Shown piece after piece: positions 44,553 to 56,083 of a stretch of DNA of 64,000 bases. Source of the stretch: Incurvaria masculella (lineage: Eukaryota; Arthropoda; Insecta; Lepidoptera; Incurvariidae); the NCBI GenBank assembly GCA_946894095.1, contig OX335660.1, positions 9,615,001 through 9,679,000 of the forward strand, written 5' to 3'. The notes under the pieces are model-generated. The model saw only the letters and a program-made list of their open reading frames with translations, made no database searches and was not told the origin of the DNA. Every line of letters starts with the position of its first letter. Position 1 is the stretch's first letter. The translations under genes and the position numbers were made by a program.

Positions 44553-44990
44553 TGCAAGTACGGGTCCATCCAGTAGCATTCTACGGTCGGGTTCGTTTTG
44601 GGCACGTGGCGTGCCTGTTTCCGCTGACCGGTCTTCAGGCGGGGCGTCCTGGCGCGATCCTCGCGCGGTATTCGGCCTATGTATCTTCAGCGCCTTTGGT
44701 CGACATTTTCTCACAATCCCCATGCGCAGCACGAACAAACACTATATTCTCCGGACTGAACTGAATTAACGCTCGCACTAGGCAAGCTAGCAAACCTCTG
44801 CTGACAAAATGCGACACAAAACACAAACTTCTACTTATTTTCATTATAATAAGAACAACCGAAATCAATTCACAAAGATGGACGCCATCTGACGCCATCT
44901 CCTTGTACGGGCACAGACTATAAGGGGTGGTACGGGGTTCTCATTTACCACAGACTTAAAGAAACTGTACACATTTTCGGGAAACTGGCA
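44553..44990. other. No confident gene; GC-richer patch
   Basis: 44560-44770 is GC-richer with overlapping open frames of 73-79 residues on both strands. Read on the minus strand, TTCAGTTCAGTCCGGAGAAT could be a transcription start followed by short ORFs, as in LINE 5' UTRs, but this is speculative. Confidence 0.3.
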
Positions 44991-45062
44991 CTGCGTTCCG
45001 AAATGCGTACATTGCGGAGAATTCACAATGTACGCGTATCCGACCGTTCCGAATTGCTTATA

Positions 45063-46343
45063 TTAGGTTGGGGAAAAAGTTTCTTCGCATTTTTTAAGAA
45101 AATTCAAAACATTTTTTAATATGGTTTATTTACATTTAACTAAAGTATGTAGGTACCATTTTGTTCGATAACTTTTTGCCATCTTGTAGGTAGGGACATG
45201 ATCCCATTGCTATAGAAATATTGGGACTTCTGATCAATATACCGCGACAAGTGGTTTTGGCAGTCTCGTGATGTTAACCTGACACTGCCTAAAGAATTCT
45301 GAAGAGACCTAAACAGGTGGAAATCTGAAGGTGCAAGGTCAGGACTATACGGCGGATGCATTAACACCTGCCATCCAAACTCTCTTAGTTTTTGCTGAGT
45401 GGCTAAAGATGTGTGAGGTCTAGCGTTATCATGATGAAAAACCACACCCCTTCTGTTGATTAATTCCGGCCGCTTTCTCTCAACTTCTTGCTTTAATCTC
45501 ATCAGTTGTTCGCAGTAGAGTTCAGAATCGATGGTCCTGCCTGGTGGTAACAGCTCATAATGAATAATGCCCTTCCAATCCCACCACACACACAGCATCA
45601 CCTTGTTGCGAGTTAACCCGGGTTTCGCCACAGTCTGTGAAGCTTGACCGGCCTTTGACCACGACCTTTTTCGCACGTTCTTGTCGTACGTGATCCACTT
45701 TTCATCACCAGTTATCAGCTTCTTCAAAAATGGTTCGGTTTCATTACGTCGTAATAAAGAATCACAAATGAGTACACGGTTCATTAGGTTTCTTTCAGTG
45801 AGCTCGTGAGGTACCCAAATATCGAGCTTTTTTGTGTACCCAGTTTTTTTCAAATGCGCCAAAACTGTTTTGTGGTCAATTCCTAGTTCTTCAGCTACGT
45901 CGTAACTACTGATATGCCGATCTTGCTCCACTTTTTCAAAAATGGCATCCATTTTATCCGTAATAGGGCGACCAGAGCGACGTGCATCTTTGACATCAAA
46001 ATTTCCGGATTGAAAACGCTTAAACCAAATTTGTGCTACTCTCACAGACACTGCACTAGGTCCATAAACATCGCAAATTGTTTTCGCGGCTTGCGTTGCA
46101 TTTTTACCTTTTTTGTAGTAAAATTTTAAAATGTATCTAATTTCTTCATTAGATTCACTCATTTTGACAGTACGAAAAACAAATGAGAATCACACATTTT
46201 CCTAATTTGTATTTGGAATTATGTTCTTTAAAATTTAAACTTTCAATGATACCAAAACCAGCCAGATACAAATAGTATAGCCAAAGAGATTTTATTACAA
46301 ATTCATACATACTATAATGCGAAAAGACTTTTTCCCCGACCTA
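45063..46343 (-). mobile_element. mariner transposon, full length
   Basis: Ends TTAGGTTGGGGAAAAAGTTT and, from the other side, TAGGTCGGGGAAAAAGTCTT form ~28-bp imperfect TIRs next to TA dinucleotides. About 1.28 kb, the standard size for mariner, with one intact ORF. The outermost base of the 3'-coordinate end appears lost or changed. Confidence 0.88.
45140..46162 (-). CDS. Mariner transposase (DD34D), intact
   Basis: 340 residues, close to the ~345 typical of mariner. It cuts and pastes its own element at TA sites. An N-terminal paired helix-turn-helix DNA-binding region spans about residues 1-110 (RVAQIWFKRFQSG, RRSGRP, a second HTH at about 85-107). The linker motif WVPHEL lies at 116-121. 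The catalytic acids are visible: D153 in TGDEKW, D245 in HHDNARPH and D280 in YSPDLAPSDF, with 34 residues between the last two. The start at 46162 follows the left TIR (minus orientation) by about 180 bp, as in other mariners. No stops or frameshifts. The sequence reads to me as nearer the mellifera/cecropia-type subfamilies, a tentative placement. Confidence 0.93.
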   Translation of the reverse strand: MSESNEEIRYILKFYYKKGKNATQAAKTICDVYGPSAVSVRVAQIWFKRFQSGNFDVKDARRSGRPITDKMDAIFEKVEQDRHISSYDVAEELGIDHKTVLAHLKKTGYTKKLDIWVPHELTERNLMNRVLICDSLLRRNETEPFLKKLITGDEKWITYDKNVRKRSWSKAGQASQTVAKPGLTRNKVMLCVWWDWKGIIHYELLPPGRTIDSELYCEQLMRLKQEVERKRPELINRRGVVFHHDNARPHTSLATQQKLREFGWQVLMHPPYSPDLAPSDFHLFRSLQNSLGSVRLTSRDCQNHLSRYIDQKSQYFYSNGIMSLPTRWQKVIEQNGTYIL

Positions 46344-46919
46344 TATATTCACTCCCGTGAACGTCATTTTGACATTAGGGACGTGACTATAGACCGCACA
46401 CAGATCGTACAAAGTGTTCACGGTTTAGAGAATGTGCACCGCGTACGCTGTCAAATGGTTGTCATCGAGCTGTCATTAAGCGTGTTTATCTGATAGTATG
46501 CACTTGTATTCTGAAATAACGATGGCCTTTCGCCGTTTATTAGTCCAGTTAGACAATTCTAGGCCTGAAATAACCACTCTCGAGACTTACAAGGCATTAT
46601 GAGGTAGCTCTGACAGATATGTCTGCTCAAATTCGTTCCGATTTGATAACGTGCAATTCGGAACACCAAATATTCATTGTATTCGCTTTCTCTGCGGTAT
46701 TTGCAATGTACGCAATTCGGAATGCAGGGTGTGTATTAATGACTAGTCCATAGACTTTCAGTCGTATATAGAGTAATCTGTAAAAAAATCCAAAAAACCA
46801 ACCATCCAAATTGCGACTTAGACCGGACGTAATCCGCGTATTAAAGTTTGTCCGCCCACTCTGAATATGGTGTTTGTGTTCTAATAGAGAAGAACACAAG
46901 TTTGTGATTATTGTTTAAA

Positions 46920-47118
46920 ACCTTTGTACAATGCGATTCAAATAAGAATAGGAAAATATCACCACCATTTTCAATGTCAAACTGCTAAAGCCCTCACTTC
47001 ACTTCACAAACTTCAGTACTTTACCGCGGTGTTGCCGCGTACTTTCCCTCGCGAATTCGAGTGAAGTTAGTCACGAGCTCCGTCCCATTCTTATTTGAAT
47101 CGCGTTGTAAACCCAAGG
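46920..47118. mobile_element. MITE of ~200 bp with ~30-bp TIRs
   Basis: GTACAATGCGATTCAAATAA and GAATAGGA at the left are mirrored by ATTCTTATTTGAATCGCGTT and GTAAACCCAAGG at the right. The centre is GC-richer. No ORF. Confidence 0.75.
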
Positions 47119-49523
47119 CATAATTATAAGGAAACATTATTTTTTATTTAGTTTGGTTATACACAGTGATTTTGTAAATACAAGCAGTTGAAATTGCACG
47201 TAATTTTGAACGTGCGCATGAGTTGGGAATAGCACGGTGACGTCATTCTGAAAGTCAGTGATCCCGCAAGCCAGCCCGCAGTGCAAGCACGGAAATTTTG
47301 CAACTTGCAGCTGCGATTGCAATTAGAATACAAACTGTCAGTTTTACGAATGTTTTGTACATTTTGAGCTGTGGAATCGTAGTTTAAGTGAGTAAAAAGG
47401 AGTGATTCCGAGCGTTTCTGAACCGTTCTTGGTCAGCGAAAACGGCTGAGGAGGTAGGTACATGGAACTGGGAACTGTAGTCATGAGATGTTCACCTGTG
47501 AGTCCTCGGTGAGTCACAACGCTTTCGAAGTTATGAAATGACAGCCATTATTCACCCTAGTATTGTCTCGTTCTAATTATTCTAATTTTCGCTTTCCTGA
47601 GTAGATATGCTGTCATTCTGTTAGCAAAAACACTATTTATTGCTCCTTGCACAGAATGGGTCGGAGCACTTTGCCCGAACGCAGCCACAGTTCCGGACAC
47701 ATGTAATCATTGGTTATTCTGTGACGCGACAGACAACGTAGGAGAACTAATTCCGCTAGAATGAAGAACATATTTGAATCCATATTTAGTTACATACAAG
47801 ATCCAATAGAAAACATGTACCTACACTTCATATTACGAATGAAAAGGCTGTATAGCGAGAGGTTTTGCCTTTCCGTATGGATAAAAGTTACATAAAAAAC
47901 CAAGATAATGACAGCCGTCTGAACTGACAGCTCACAGCTCTTTTTCATGTTTTTTTACACAAATAATTTGTTTGTTGTTGTTGGTCTTTTGTGGATCGGA
48001 GACGACGATGCAGCTATTCTGGATCATATGGTCGTGCTATGCTAACCCTTGTTGCCCGAGCTTCTCGGCAGGTAACAAGCTTAGGTGATCGCTGACCTGG
48101 CGGCGGAGATGCCAGGCAGGCGCTGCGCTCTAAAACATCACATTACAGTCCTAGGTCCCTAGTCCTATCATTACAGTACTAGGGACTGTGAGCTCTCGTG
48201 ACGGCGGACGTCCTCCAGTAAAGTGTCGGCGCGCGAGCTTCACTGAAGGCCAACGCGAACTCTTCCGCACCGAGGCTGCTCCAACACGAAAGATATTTGT
48301 TACGGCTGCTTATTGATACTCGACCAACTTTTGAAGATTGCTGGATGGATAGAACAAAATATGGATCTGCTAAGAGCTTAACATTGAAATATTGTTGTTT
48401 TTATTATTCATATTAGTTATTTTTCATATTAATCCATCATATTTATGGATTGGTGTGTTTATCCACTAGTTAAATTGTTGCCAAATGGCAAGCATAAACC
48501 CTGCATTGTAATGTAATATTTACATGTTTCGATGTGATGTAATGATTGTACACCATAGCAATAACCGGCTCCGGCGGGACCATATAGAAAAGTTTTTATT
48601 ATGAAAAGTATTAAGCCTATGTCACTATTCAGCCTATCAACAATCTTTACAAAAAATCACTGTTCCTTTGATACATTGCTACTCTAAAGAGTGACAAACC
48701 AGCAAACAAGGTGTGTTTGCTGTAATTGATAATATTAGTAGCATTAATCTGATATCTCTAATGTAGTATACATAATAATTTTCCAGCACTAATGACTTCA
48801 ATGTGGTTGAAAAGTAGAAATTTAAATAGTATCATGTTTCTTCTAGTTGAAACCTGGAAATGCAACAAAATTAAAGTGGCTCATTGTACTAGTTCTCCGT
48901 TCTTAAGAAATAGCTGGGTATCGGGGATAGTTTTAGTGGACCTTAAGTAATATTTTGAAGTGGATGAGCTGTGTATTTTTTTTTTGTAATTGAATTTGTG
49001 CTACCACGGTATAAAGGCCGCTAACTCTATGGAACAAACTGCTTTTAAACCACTCTTATTTATAACAATTCGAGGTTTCGGGCTCGCTCGGATCAGTTTT
49101 GTTCAATCACCCTTGCGGAGCCTGGTTCAATGTTACCCTGACCCCCGATTAATGCGTTGCATTTTTCTTCTAATCAGATTGGTATTTCCAAGAATAGCGC
49201 ATTTAAAAAATAAACTCTTTAGATTTATTATATCATTAGTACATATATATATTTCAGTGCATCGATAATAAATAATAAAAGCAAAATATCATTGTTTTAT
49301 TTCAATGCTTACAATGTTTATTGCAATAAACACATGCTTTTTACAACCTGTTTATAGTTGGCTGCAAACCTTTCAGAGCTGCTAGAGGTTTGCATTCGAA
49401 CATATTTTAAAATGGTTATTTTCACTGAAAAAATGTCCAGGAAAGTATAGAAAGGAGAAGGAACAGCGGAGGGATTAAACCGTACGTCAAGTTACTCAGA
49501 TTTTCCTTTGTACATGTGTTACA
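47119..49523. other. No gene recognised; longest repeat-poor stretch
   Basis: 2.4 kb without an identifiable element and with no frame above 92 residues. GC-richer patches at about 47390-47530 and 47980-48310 stand out and could be regulatory or untranslated exon sequence of a gene lying outside the recognised frames. GTCCCTAGT / ACTAGGGAC at about 48153-48185 forms a 9-bp hairpin. If a host transcript exists in this window, this is the likeliest place, but no splice-consistent ORF could be built. Confidence 0.4.
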
Positions 49524-49930
49524 TTTTTTTTTTAACCTGACATGGATGGCTAATACCACAAAACTACCGTTATGATATTGGCCCAATATACCACATTCCC
49601 CAAGGAATTAGGTGCCATGCCAGGACCTTCCCTTTAAGAGCACGGCTACATTGGACTGGTTGGAGAACACAGTAAATTTTTCATTGCCGCTTCAATCATC
49701 TTTTCATCAAATGCGATGGTACCAAGCCGGGCGGGCTTAAACCCAACCACCTAGTAGGGGAAGGGGACTTACAGTTTTACACGGGTTCCGAACCATGGAA
49801 CAGCTCGAATTCGTGACGAAATGCATTTATCCAACTCAGAATGAGAAAGAAAGTGGGGCATGCTAGGATTTGAACCCAGACCTTTGGTTTGCTAGGCAAG
49901 TCCCGCGCCACTAGGCTACGAGCCGCTCAT
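49524..49930 (-). mobile_element. SINE, full length with tRNA-like head and A-tail
   Basis: Best tRNA-headed copy. On the minus strand it begins near 49930 with GGCTCGTAGCCTAGTGG (box A-like TAGCCTAGTGG) and has GGGTTCAAATCC (box B-like) about 40 nt later. The body follows (AACCCGTGTAAAACTGTAAG, CCTACTAGGTGG, GGAAGGTCCTGGCATGG), then TTAGCCATCCATGTCAGG, ending in an A-run (T-run 49524-49533 on the plus strand). Pol III transcription from the head is the usual mode for such elements. Confidence 0.85.
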
Positions 49931-50378
49931 TCTTATGTAATTCGAATGCTCAGTTAGGAGTAAATCACGGCCTCGTCCTTTTTACATGGTGTATTATTAG
50001 GTATACCTAAGTACATTTAACCACTCTCATAACTAATTTAGTTCGTCAAATCATGGAGACAAGTGTTTCGTGAATGCTGGCATCCCAACTTTTTTGGTAG
50101 AATCTGTAACAACCATATTAATACTCATGTTAATACCATAGAATAAGTTAATGTTAATACAGTGCATGGATGGCTCCATTATCCTTCATTAGATACCTAA
50201 TTCAGTAAGTATTAATCTGAGCGGGATAGACCTCACCACAAAAACACCTTGAATGAATTAGTTTGTACCAAAAATCACATTTCTATTAAACTAGAATATT
50301 AATCCAATTAATCCAGGTGCACAGCCTAGGCCTTTAACCCATGCTCAGGCGCTATGGAGTGCTTTTCATGGTTTAATG
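49931..50378. other. No gene recognised
   Basis: AT-rich; TTAATACTCATGTTAATACC-type short direct repeats near 50118-50160 only. Confidence 0.35.
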
Positions 50379-50657
50379 CAGTTCTTAACCTGGGGTCCAT
50401 GGATCCCTTGGGGGTCCGTGGCATCACTGCTGGAGGTCTGTGGCATCTGAGCTGAGGGTGCATGTTTCATATGATGAAAATAAATACTGGTGTGATCAAA
50501 ATTTTTTTTACGTATATTTCCTTTTTCAATGTTAATAAATAAAACATTTTTTTTTTCAAAATGCCTTGTTTTCTTTACCTTTGAGTGAGTTGGAAGGGGT
50601 TCGTAACAATTTTTTAATTCCGCAAGGGGTCCATGACTACAAAAAGGTTAAGAACAT
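50379..50657. mobile_element. hAT-like MITE
   Basis: CAGTTCTTAACCTGGGGTCC at the left and GGTTAAGAAC at the right form short TIRs, with GGTCCATGGA / GGGGTCCATGAC as further inverted or repeated blocks. CAG-start short TIRs around GGTTCTTAACC-type sequence are usual for hAT derivatives. The target duplication could not be confirmed; an (ATT)n run follows at 50658. Confidence 0.55.
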
Positions 50658-52913
50658 TATTATTATTATTATGGCATTGTTCAGACAATGCGGTCACACT
50701 CGGTTCTGATGGTGCACAGCCCAAATATCAGAAAGGATAAAGAGAAATGGTTAACGTCACTGACGTTGCACAATTACCAAAACTTCTAATAGCTGTTATC
50801 AGGCAAAGAAAGAAAAAACCAAAATATATGTTACCGACAATGTGTATCTGGTATTTTATAGAATACCTAAGCATTATATACAATGCCTAAAACATTCAGG
50901 TAATGTTTGAAATAACACATTACCTAGGCATGATATACAATACCAAATGCACGCCAGGAAATGTGTATATTAGATGAGGGCAAGGAAGGTAATAACTTGC
51001 GGGGCGGGGCAGTGAACGCGTTGGTAGTTACCTAAACAAAACGAATTTATAGGTAGATAGCTAGCATTTTTGTTTTAAGTTAGGTTAGATACTTTACTAA
51101 TTTATAACATCTAAGGGAGTCTGAGGTTGTTGCCTGACACCATATTGCATGCATTGGCGGTGGTTCCATAGGTATTCTATACAATCCCTAGGCTTTTTGC
51201 ACAATACCTAGGTAAAGTATGGGTGTTAATGGAGGGATGGTCCAAACGTTCTTTATTTATTTCATTAACTAGATATTGTATAGAATTCCTGGCAGGAGTA
51301 TACACATTGCCTTACAACATATACACAAAGTTCTACATTTGTAAGCAATTTGATGTTGGATTCCAAGCTTGAGCATGGGTTTAGCAGAAAAGATTCGTTG
51401 TGAACCGATTTTTTGGTAAGCGAAATCGAACCAGGAAGGTGCACAGAACTGTCATTAGCCAAAATACAATTTATTGCTCTTTGCTACCTTCGTGCTTACC
51501 AAGCAGGCAGCCCAAACACTAGCTAAATATCAGTTTTCCTTGAGCTGGCCGATATGGAAATAAAAATTGCTGTGCTCATATTTAACTTTACATTAAATAG
51601 GGTTTCCTAGTAATCACCTTCCTAGCGACTAACTGGATGGACAGTGAGAGGGTGATTAGTTCATTTCGGAATTTTGAATGATGAAAACTGAAATGCGGGC
51701 CTGACATGAAACTGTTAGGTTATGTTTCATTTACAGAGAATGCGTCTTCTATAAATAAGACTATTCAAGGCAATATTTTTAAATGGCTATGAAACCAACA
51801 CATTTGACTTTAAGTATGGAGAAAGTAAGCGTAAAGAAAAACATTTAATATAGAGTTTAATGTGGGATCTGAACCATGAACGATGAATACCGTCAGCATA
51901 AATGCGGGTCCACGGTATTATTTTTATGTGGCGGAACCCACACAGTACCATTATTTTATTTGTTCCCGCTCCTGCGTGATGAGTGGGACGGAGTTTTTAT
52001 TTGTATTTTAAGTACCAATCTACACGTAAAACTGTTTTATATTCCGGGCAGTTATTAAATTAAATCAAGTCTTTGGTAACAATGAACTAGAAAGTAGGTT
52101 TTCAAATGCCTAGCAGTTGGTGTTCAGACCAGTGAGTGGGTATGTAGTCAAACTGCTAGGCACTTGAGATCACCTGAGGTTTGAAATACAGCAATGCTAA
52201 AATGATTTCCGGGTTTGAGATCAATAATTTTCAATGTTTCACACTCAATCTGAAGCTACGATAAGAACGTAACTATAGGTATTTATAATAAATAAAACTC
52301 ATACCTTTTTGCTTTGGAGATGTTATCGCTTTTAGTTAAACCTGAAGCCCTGAGGAAAATAATTGTAGAGGAGCACAGCATACCCTTGAAAATGCTGTGA
52401 AACAGCAGCGTTCAGAGTGGGCAGCCTACCTTTAATACGCGGATTATGTCCGTATACTATCGCATTTTTTATGGTTAGTCCGGTGATAGGACGCGTATTC
52501 AAGTTTAACCGTTCACTCATGACTGATAAAGAAAAAAGGATTGCTAACAGGGATATTTCCGACGTTTTCTAAATAATGCACTTGACAAACAATCTCAAGA
52601 TGTAAACAACAACCGCTAAGTTCTTTATATTCTTTGATGGTTGCTTTGTTTCGGCTGTCAAATGAAGGGCATTCAAAACGTGTCAATAATTATGCAACAT
52701 TGAATAAAATCGTCGCAGCAATTTCGGTCTTGTTACTATGCTTAATAAGGAACTCTTTCACTTATGGTTTCATTCATACCACTATGGGCTATTCGCACAA
52801 TACTCTGACAGAATAATATCGCGCTCACAAAATTGAGACGGTCGAAAAGTCGCGTGCGAGTATAATCTTTAAATCTATATGAATAAGGGCGCTTATCGTA
52901 TGAAATATTTTTG
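50658..52913. other. No gene; scraps of inverted-repeat elements
   Basis: Contains a short (ATT)n run at 50658-50672. ATTACCTAGGCAT-type inverted words occur at 50870-50950. A terminus of the 11234-family MITE is at 51222-51256. A hairpin at 52101-52170 is built on TGCCTAGCAGTT / AACTGCTAGGCA. At 52405-52520, TTTAATACGCGGATTATGTC is the reverse complement of a segment near 46830 (ATAATCCGCGTATTAAAG family). No ORF above 65 residues. Confidence 0.5.
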
Positions 52914-53140
52914 CATTATATGATATGCATGGTTTTCTTTTTTTGTTAAATAAAGATCATAACATTATACGTTGTGACTATTATACGTTATGCATGGAGA
53001 AATAAGTAATTTAATTTTTTGGACTTCTTCATGCACTACGTATAAGATTATACGTTCTGCCGATTATACGTTGTGCATGGTTTTAAAATTTTGTTAAAAT
53101 ATGACATTATACGATCTGCATATTATACGTTATGCCGTTC
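52914..53140. repeat. Cluster of ACGTATAAT palindromic motifs, locus 2
   Basis: At least six ATTATACGTT-like words in ~190 bp, mostly the reverse complement of locus 1 at 13503-13755, again paired (ATTATACGTTGTGACTATTA) and spaced by A/T-rich linkers with GCATGGTTTT. Both loci lie next to a CCTGCGCGGA word (13508 and 53147). Confidence 0.6.
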
Positions 53141-53491
53141 CCCCCCTGCGCGGAAACGCCGCTAATGTTTTAGGAACAATGAAAAAAAGACGTTTTAGAG
53201 TTTAGTTGTAGTTATTTTATTTTCTTTTGAAATATTGTTTTCGATTCAATAACAAACAAAAGAGGGATTGTTCCTTAAAGTTTAATATCACAGTTTAATA
53301 TGGGCATCGAACCAGGAAAATTATCTTTTTATTTAAGGTGGCCCAACCCGGCGGGACTAAGTCATTCGCGGGCACGGTACAAAACCGTGCTGTTGCGCTC
53401 TGGGATCTTCTCTGTTTCAAAGAAAAAGACAGGCTCCGTGATGAGGAAGATGCAACATGTCCACAAAAAAGACAATGTGCATAGTGTATGA
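53141..53491. other. No gene recognised
   Basis: Sequence 5' of the truncated LINE, with short frames on both strands and no family resemblance. Confidence 0.35.
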
Positions 53492-54910
53492 TCACTAGAG
53501 TCAGGCTCTTTTCCACAAATCTGGAAACAAGCATTTGTCATACCACTGCCTAAAATTCCAAATCCTGTAACACCAAACAATTTTCGGCCTATTTCTATTC
53601 TCCCTTTTCTTTCCAAAGTTCTCGAGCGCCTTGTTTACTCCCAATTTAATGAGTACCTTTGCAGTAATTCTCTTCTTAATCATTTCCAATCCGGTTTTCG
53701 TACCTCACATAGCACAACTACCGCTCTTACTAAAGTCACAGACGACATACGTTACGCTATGGATAACAGACAACTCACCTTGATCACTTTACTGGACTTT
53801 AGTAATGCCTTTAACACAGTTGACTTCGACATACTATTAGCTACTTTATCTTCCATGAATGTGTCAAAAATGGGGCTCAGCTGGTTTAATGCTTATCTTC
53901 GTCAACGACAGCAAAAAGTTCGCTATGAAAACCAGTTTTCGGAATGGTGTGACATTAGGGCTGGTGTACCTCAAGGCGGTGTCCTTTCTCCTCTTCTTTT
54001 TTCTATTTTTATCAACACACTTGCCGCTATTCTTTCATGCCATTATCATCTGTATGCAGATGATCTACAAATTTACCGACACTTCTCACTTGATGACCTG
54101 CATCTCAACATTGATCTTGTCAATAAAGACTTATCTGAAGTTCATCAATGGTCGGAAAGATTTGGTCTTCAAGTTAATCCAGCAAAAACACAGGTCATGA
54201 TTGTTGGTAGCGGCAAGCTCTTGGCAAAGATTGATAAGAGTAATCTCCCACCTATCTTATACAATGGTATTACTATACCCTATAGTTCAAGGGTTAAAAA
54301 TTTAGGTATTTTCCTTGACGAGTCACTGTCTTGGGTTTATCATACGGGTCAAGTCTGCAGGAAAATATATGGAGCCATGCACACTCTCTGGCGTCTTAAT
54401 CGCCTCATACCAGTCGAAACTAAAATCAAGTTGTTTCAGTCGCTAATTCATCCTATTTTAGACTATGGTGACATCTGTAATCTTAACCTAAACGAGGAGC
54501 TTCTAGACAAACTAGATCGCTTGCTTAATTATGGAATTCGTTATATCTTTGGTTTAAGGAAGTTTGATCATATATCCACCTATCGTGCGAAACTAAAATG
54601 GCTTAATATTTGCCAGAGGCGTAATATGCATGTTCTCTCTCTTCTTTACTTAATCTTAAATGATCCCAAATCCCCACTTTATCTTAAAGAACGCTTTAAA
54701 TATCTCTCTTTTCATGGTGTACCACTTAGGTCTGCAGATAATCTCCTGCTCCTTATTCCGTCACATTCTTCCACTGCTTATTCGGGTTCTTTTACAGTTC
54801 ACTCAGCACGATTGTGGAATCAATTGCCTCTTACTATTAGGGAAAGTGCTTCCTTGTCTATTTTTAAGGTAAAATTAAAATCCTGGTACTTGACATGTTA
54901 TAACAATTAA
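53492..54910 (+). CDS. Reverse transcriptase (LINE ORF2), N-terminally truncated
   Basis: 473 open codons directly after an in-frame TGA at 53489. A Met-started frame begins only at 53759, which lies inside the catalytic domain and is not a real start. Recognisable motifs: NFRPISILP near the front, motif A LLDFSNAFNTVD (Asp at about residue 102), motif B GVPQGGVLSPLLF (about 158-170) and motif C YADD (188-191). The C-terminus LWNQLPLTIRESASLSIFK is typical of CR1/L2-group proteins. It would copy LINE RNA at a nicked target, but without the endonuclease domain this copy cannot be autonomous. No frameshift or stop within the remaining ORF, so the insertion is young or its consensus is accurate here. 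Confidence 0.88.
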   Translation, partial: SLESGSFPQIWKQAFVIPLPKIPNPVTPNNFRPISILPFLSKVLERLVYSQFNEYLCSNSLLNHFQSGFRTSHSTTTALTKVTDDIRYAMDNRQLTLITLLDFSNAFNTVDFDILLATLSSMNVSKMGLSWFNAYLRQRQQKVRYENQFSEWCDIRAGVPQGGVLSPLLFSIFINTLAAILSCHYHLYADDLQIYRHFSLDDLHLNIDLVNKDLSEVHQWSERFGLQVNPAKTQVMIVGSGKLLAKIDKSNLPPILYNGITIPYSSRVKNLGIFLDESLSWVYHTGQVCRKIYGAMHTLWRLNRLIPVETKIKLFQSLIHPILDYGDICNLNLNEELLDKLDRLLNYGIRYIFGLRKFDHISTYRAKLKWLNICQRRNMHVLSLLYLILNDPKSPLYLKERFKYLSFHGVPLRSADNLLLLIPSHSSTAYSGSFTVHSARLWNQLPLTIRESASLSIFKVKLKSWYLTCYNN

Positions 54911-55146
54911 ATCAATCAAATATTTTCTGTTTATATAGTTTTAAGTTATCTAATGTTTTCTAAGTGTGATTATGGTGCTTAGTTTTAAGTAATTTATTGT
55001 TTCTTGCTACCTCTTAATATATTTTCTAATATTAAGGTTAGCTGTTAGAGATTGCCTTTGGCAATAAGCTCGCCTTTGCATACTATGTAATAGTTGTAAG
55101 CAATAAAGAATATTTTCATTTCATTTCATTTCATTTCATTTCATTA
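53492..55146 (+). mobile_element. 5'-truncated CR1-group LINE with (ATTTC)n tail
   Basis: The endonuclease domain and ORF1 are missing. The copy starts inside the reverse transcriptase region and continues through a ~200-bp 3' UTR to an (ATTTC)n microsatellite at about 55113-55146. 5' truncation and a simple-repeat tail are typical of CR1-type target-primed insertion. Confidence 0.8.
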
Positions 55147-56083
55147 TGATTTGGTAAGATTTACGAAAATTTTAATTACAACGACTTATAGCTAAAAGTA
55201 AACCACGACCGTTGTAGTCAAAAATCTAACAATAACCAAATAGATTATAAATTTTGATTAAATAAGCTATGTCTGGTGACTAACCTTTTCAAGATGGTCT
55301 TACTTTATCATTGCGTAATCCACCTCCAAAGTTATTGTATAAAACGCGCGAAAAATTCGAACGTTCGGACCTTGTAACTTAGAAACCAAACACAATTTTA
55401 CAATGCCAACGGTCATCAGACATCTAGTTCGATCAAATAAAGCTATTTTAAGCAAAAATTGGGATCTCTGACAAGAAATATGGGCGTGATCTTCCTTCCC
55501 CGTTTGTATGGGGAGATAAGCGGGATGGGCCACCTTAAGGAAGAAAGAGGTGGAAAACCTGGCTAAAGAACCAATGGTCTTTTGACTTTTGAGAGCCGCC
55601 AATTATTAGTCTGGTAAGAAGAAAATCAATTTCCGGAACAAATCACCTGAAATATACCTCGGCAGACCTATACAAAAATACAGGCAACAAGGGGAGCAGA
55701 TTGGCTCAAAACAGGAAACAATTCGCGGGAAAATTGTATTTTCCACATGTTTTCATTAGGGCTGGGAAATTGGGAATATTTCCTCATTGAAAAGTCCCCT
55801 CTCACTTCGCAGAATGCCCACCCTACGCAACTTTGTGCAAGAATGTATTGATTTGTAACTTCTTGCGAAAATACTTCTCGCTGTTATATTTTCCATTTTC
55901 AGTTTCCACTCCACTCATATTTGGGGCTAACGGTTCTATCATACGACCATAATGAAATCGAAATATTTTTAATTATTCTCTCAAAATTTTACAAACTGCA
56001 TATTTTGAACATGAAAGTTTTAATCTAACTGGACGGTTCATATCACAAGTAATGTCAAAATATGACTCCAAAACTCGACATCG
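55147..56083. other. No gene recognised
   Basis: Unassigned; a 100-residue minus-strand frame (55300-55602) has no recognisable domain. Confidence 0.35.

Larger units (their letters stand above)
44991..46727. mobile_element. Inverted-repeat element (about 455 bp) carrying a mariner insertion
   Basis: CTGCGTTCCGAAATGCGTAC (44991) is mirrored by GTACGCAATTCGGAATGCAG ending at 46727. Removing the mariner leaves a ~455-bp non-coding element containing a second ACAATGTACGCG motif near the left end. Confidence 0.65.

Noticed and set aside
44499..44898. Overlapping ORFs of 73-79 residues on both strands
   Set aside because: GC-richer patch with frames open on several sides; no domain and no consistent start.
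48153..48185. microRNA-like hairpin
   Set aside because: Only a 9-bp stem with a short loop; too small and no expression evidence.
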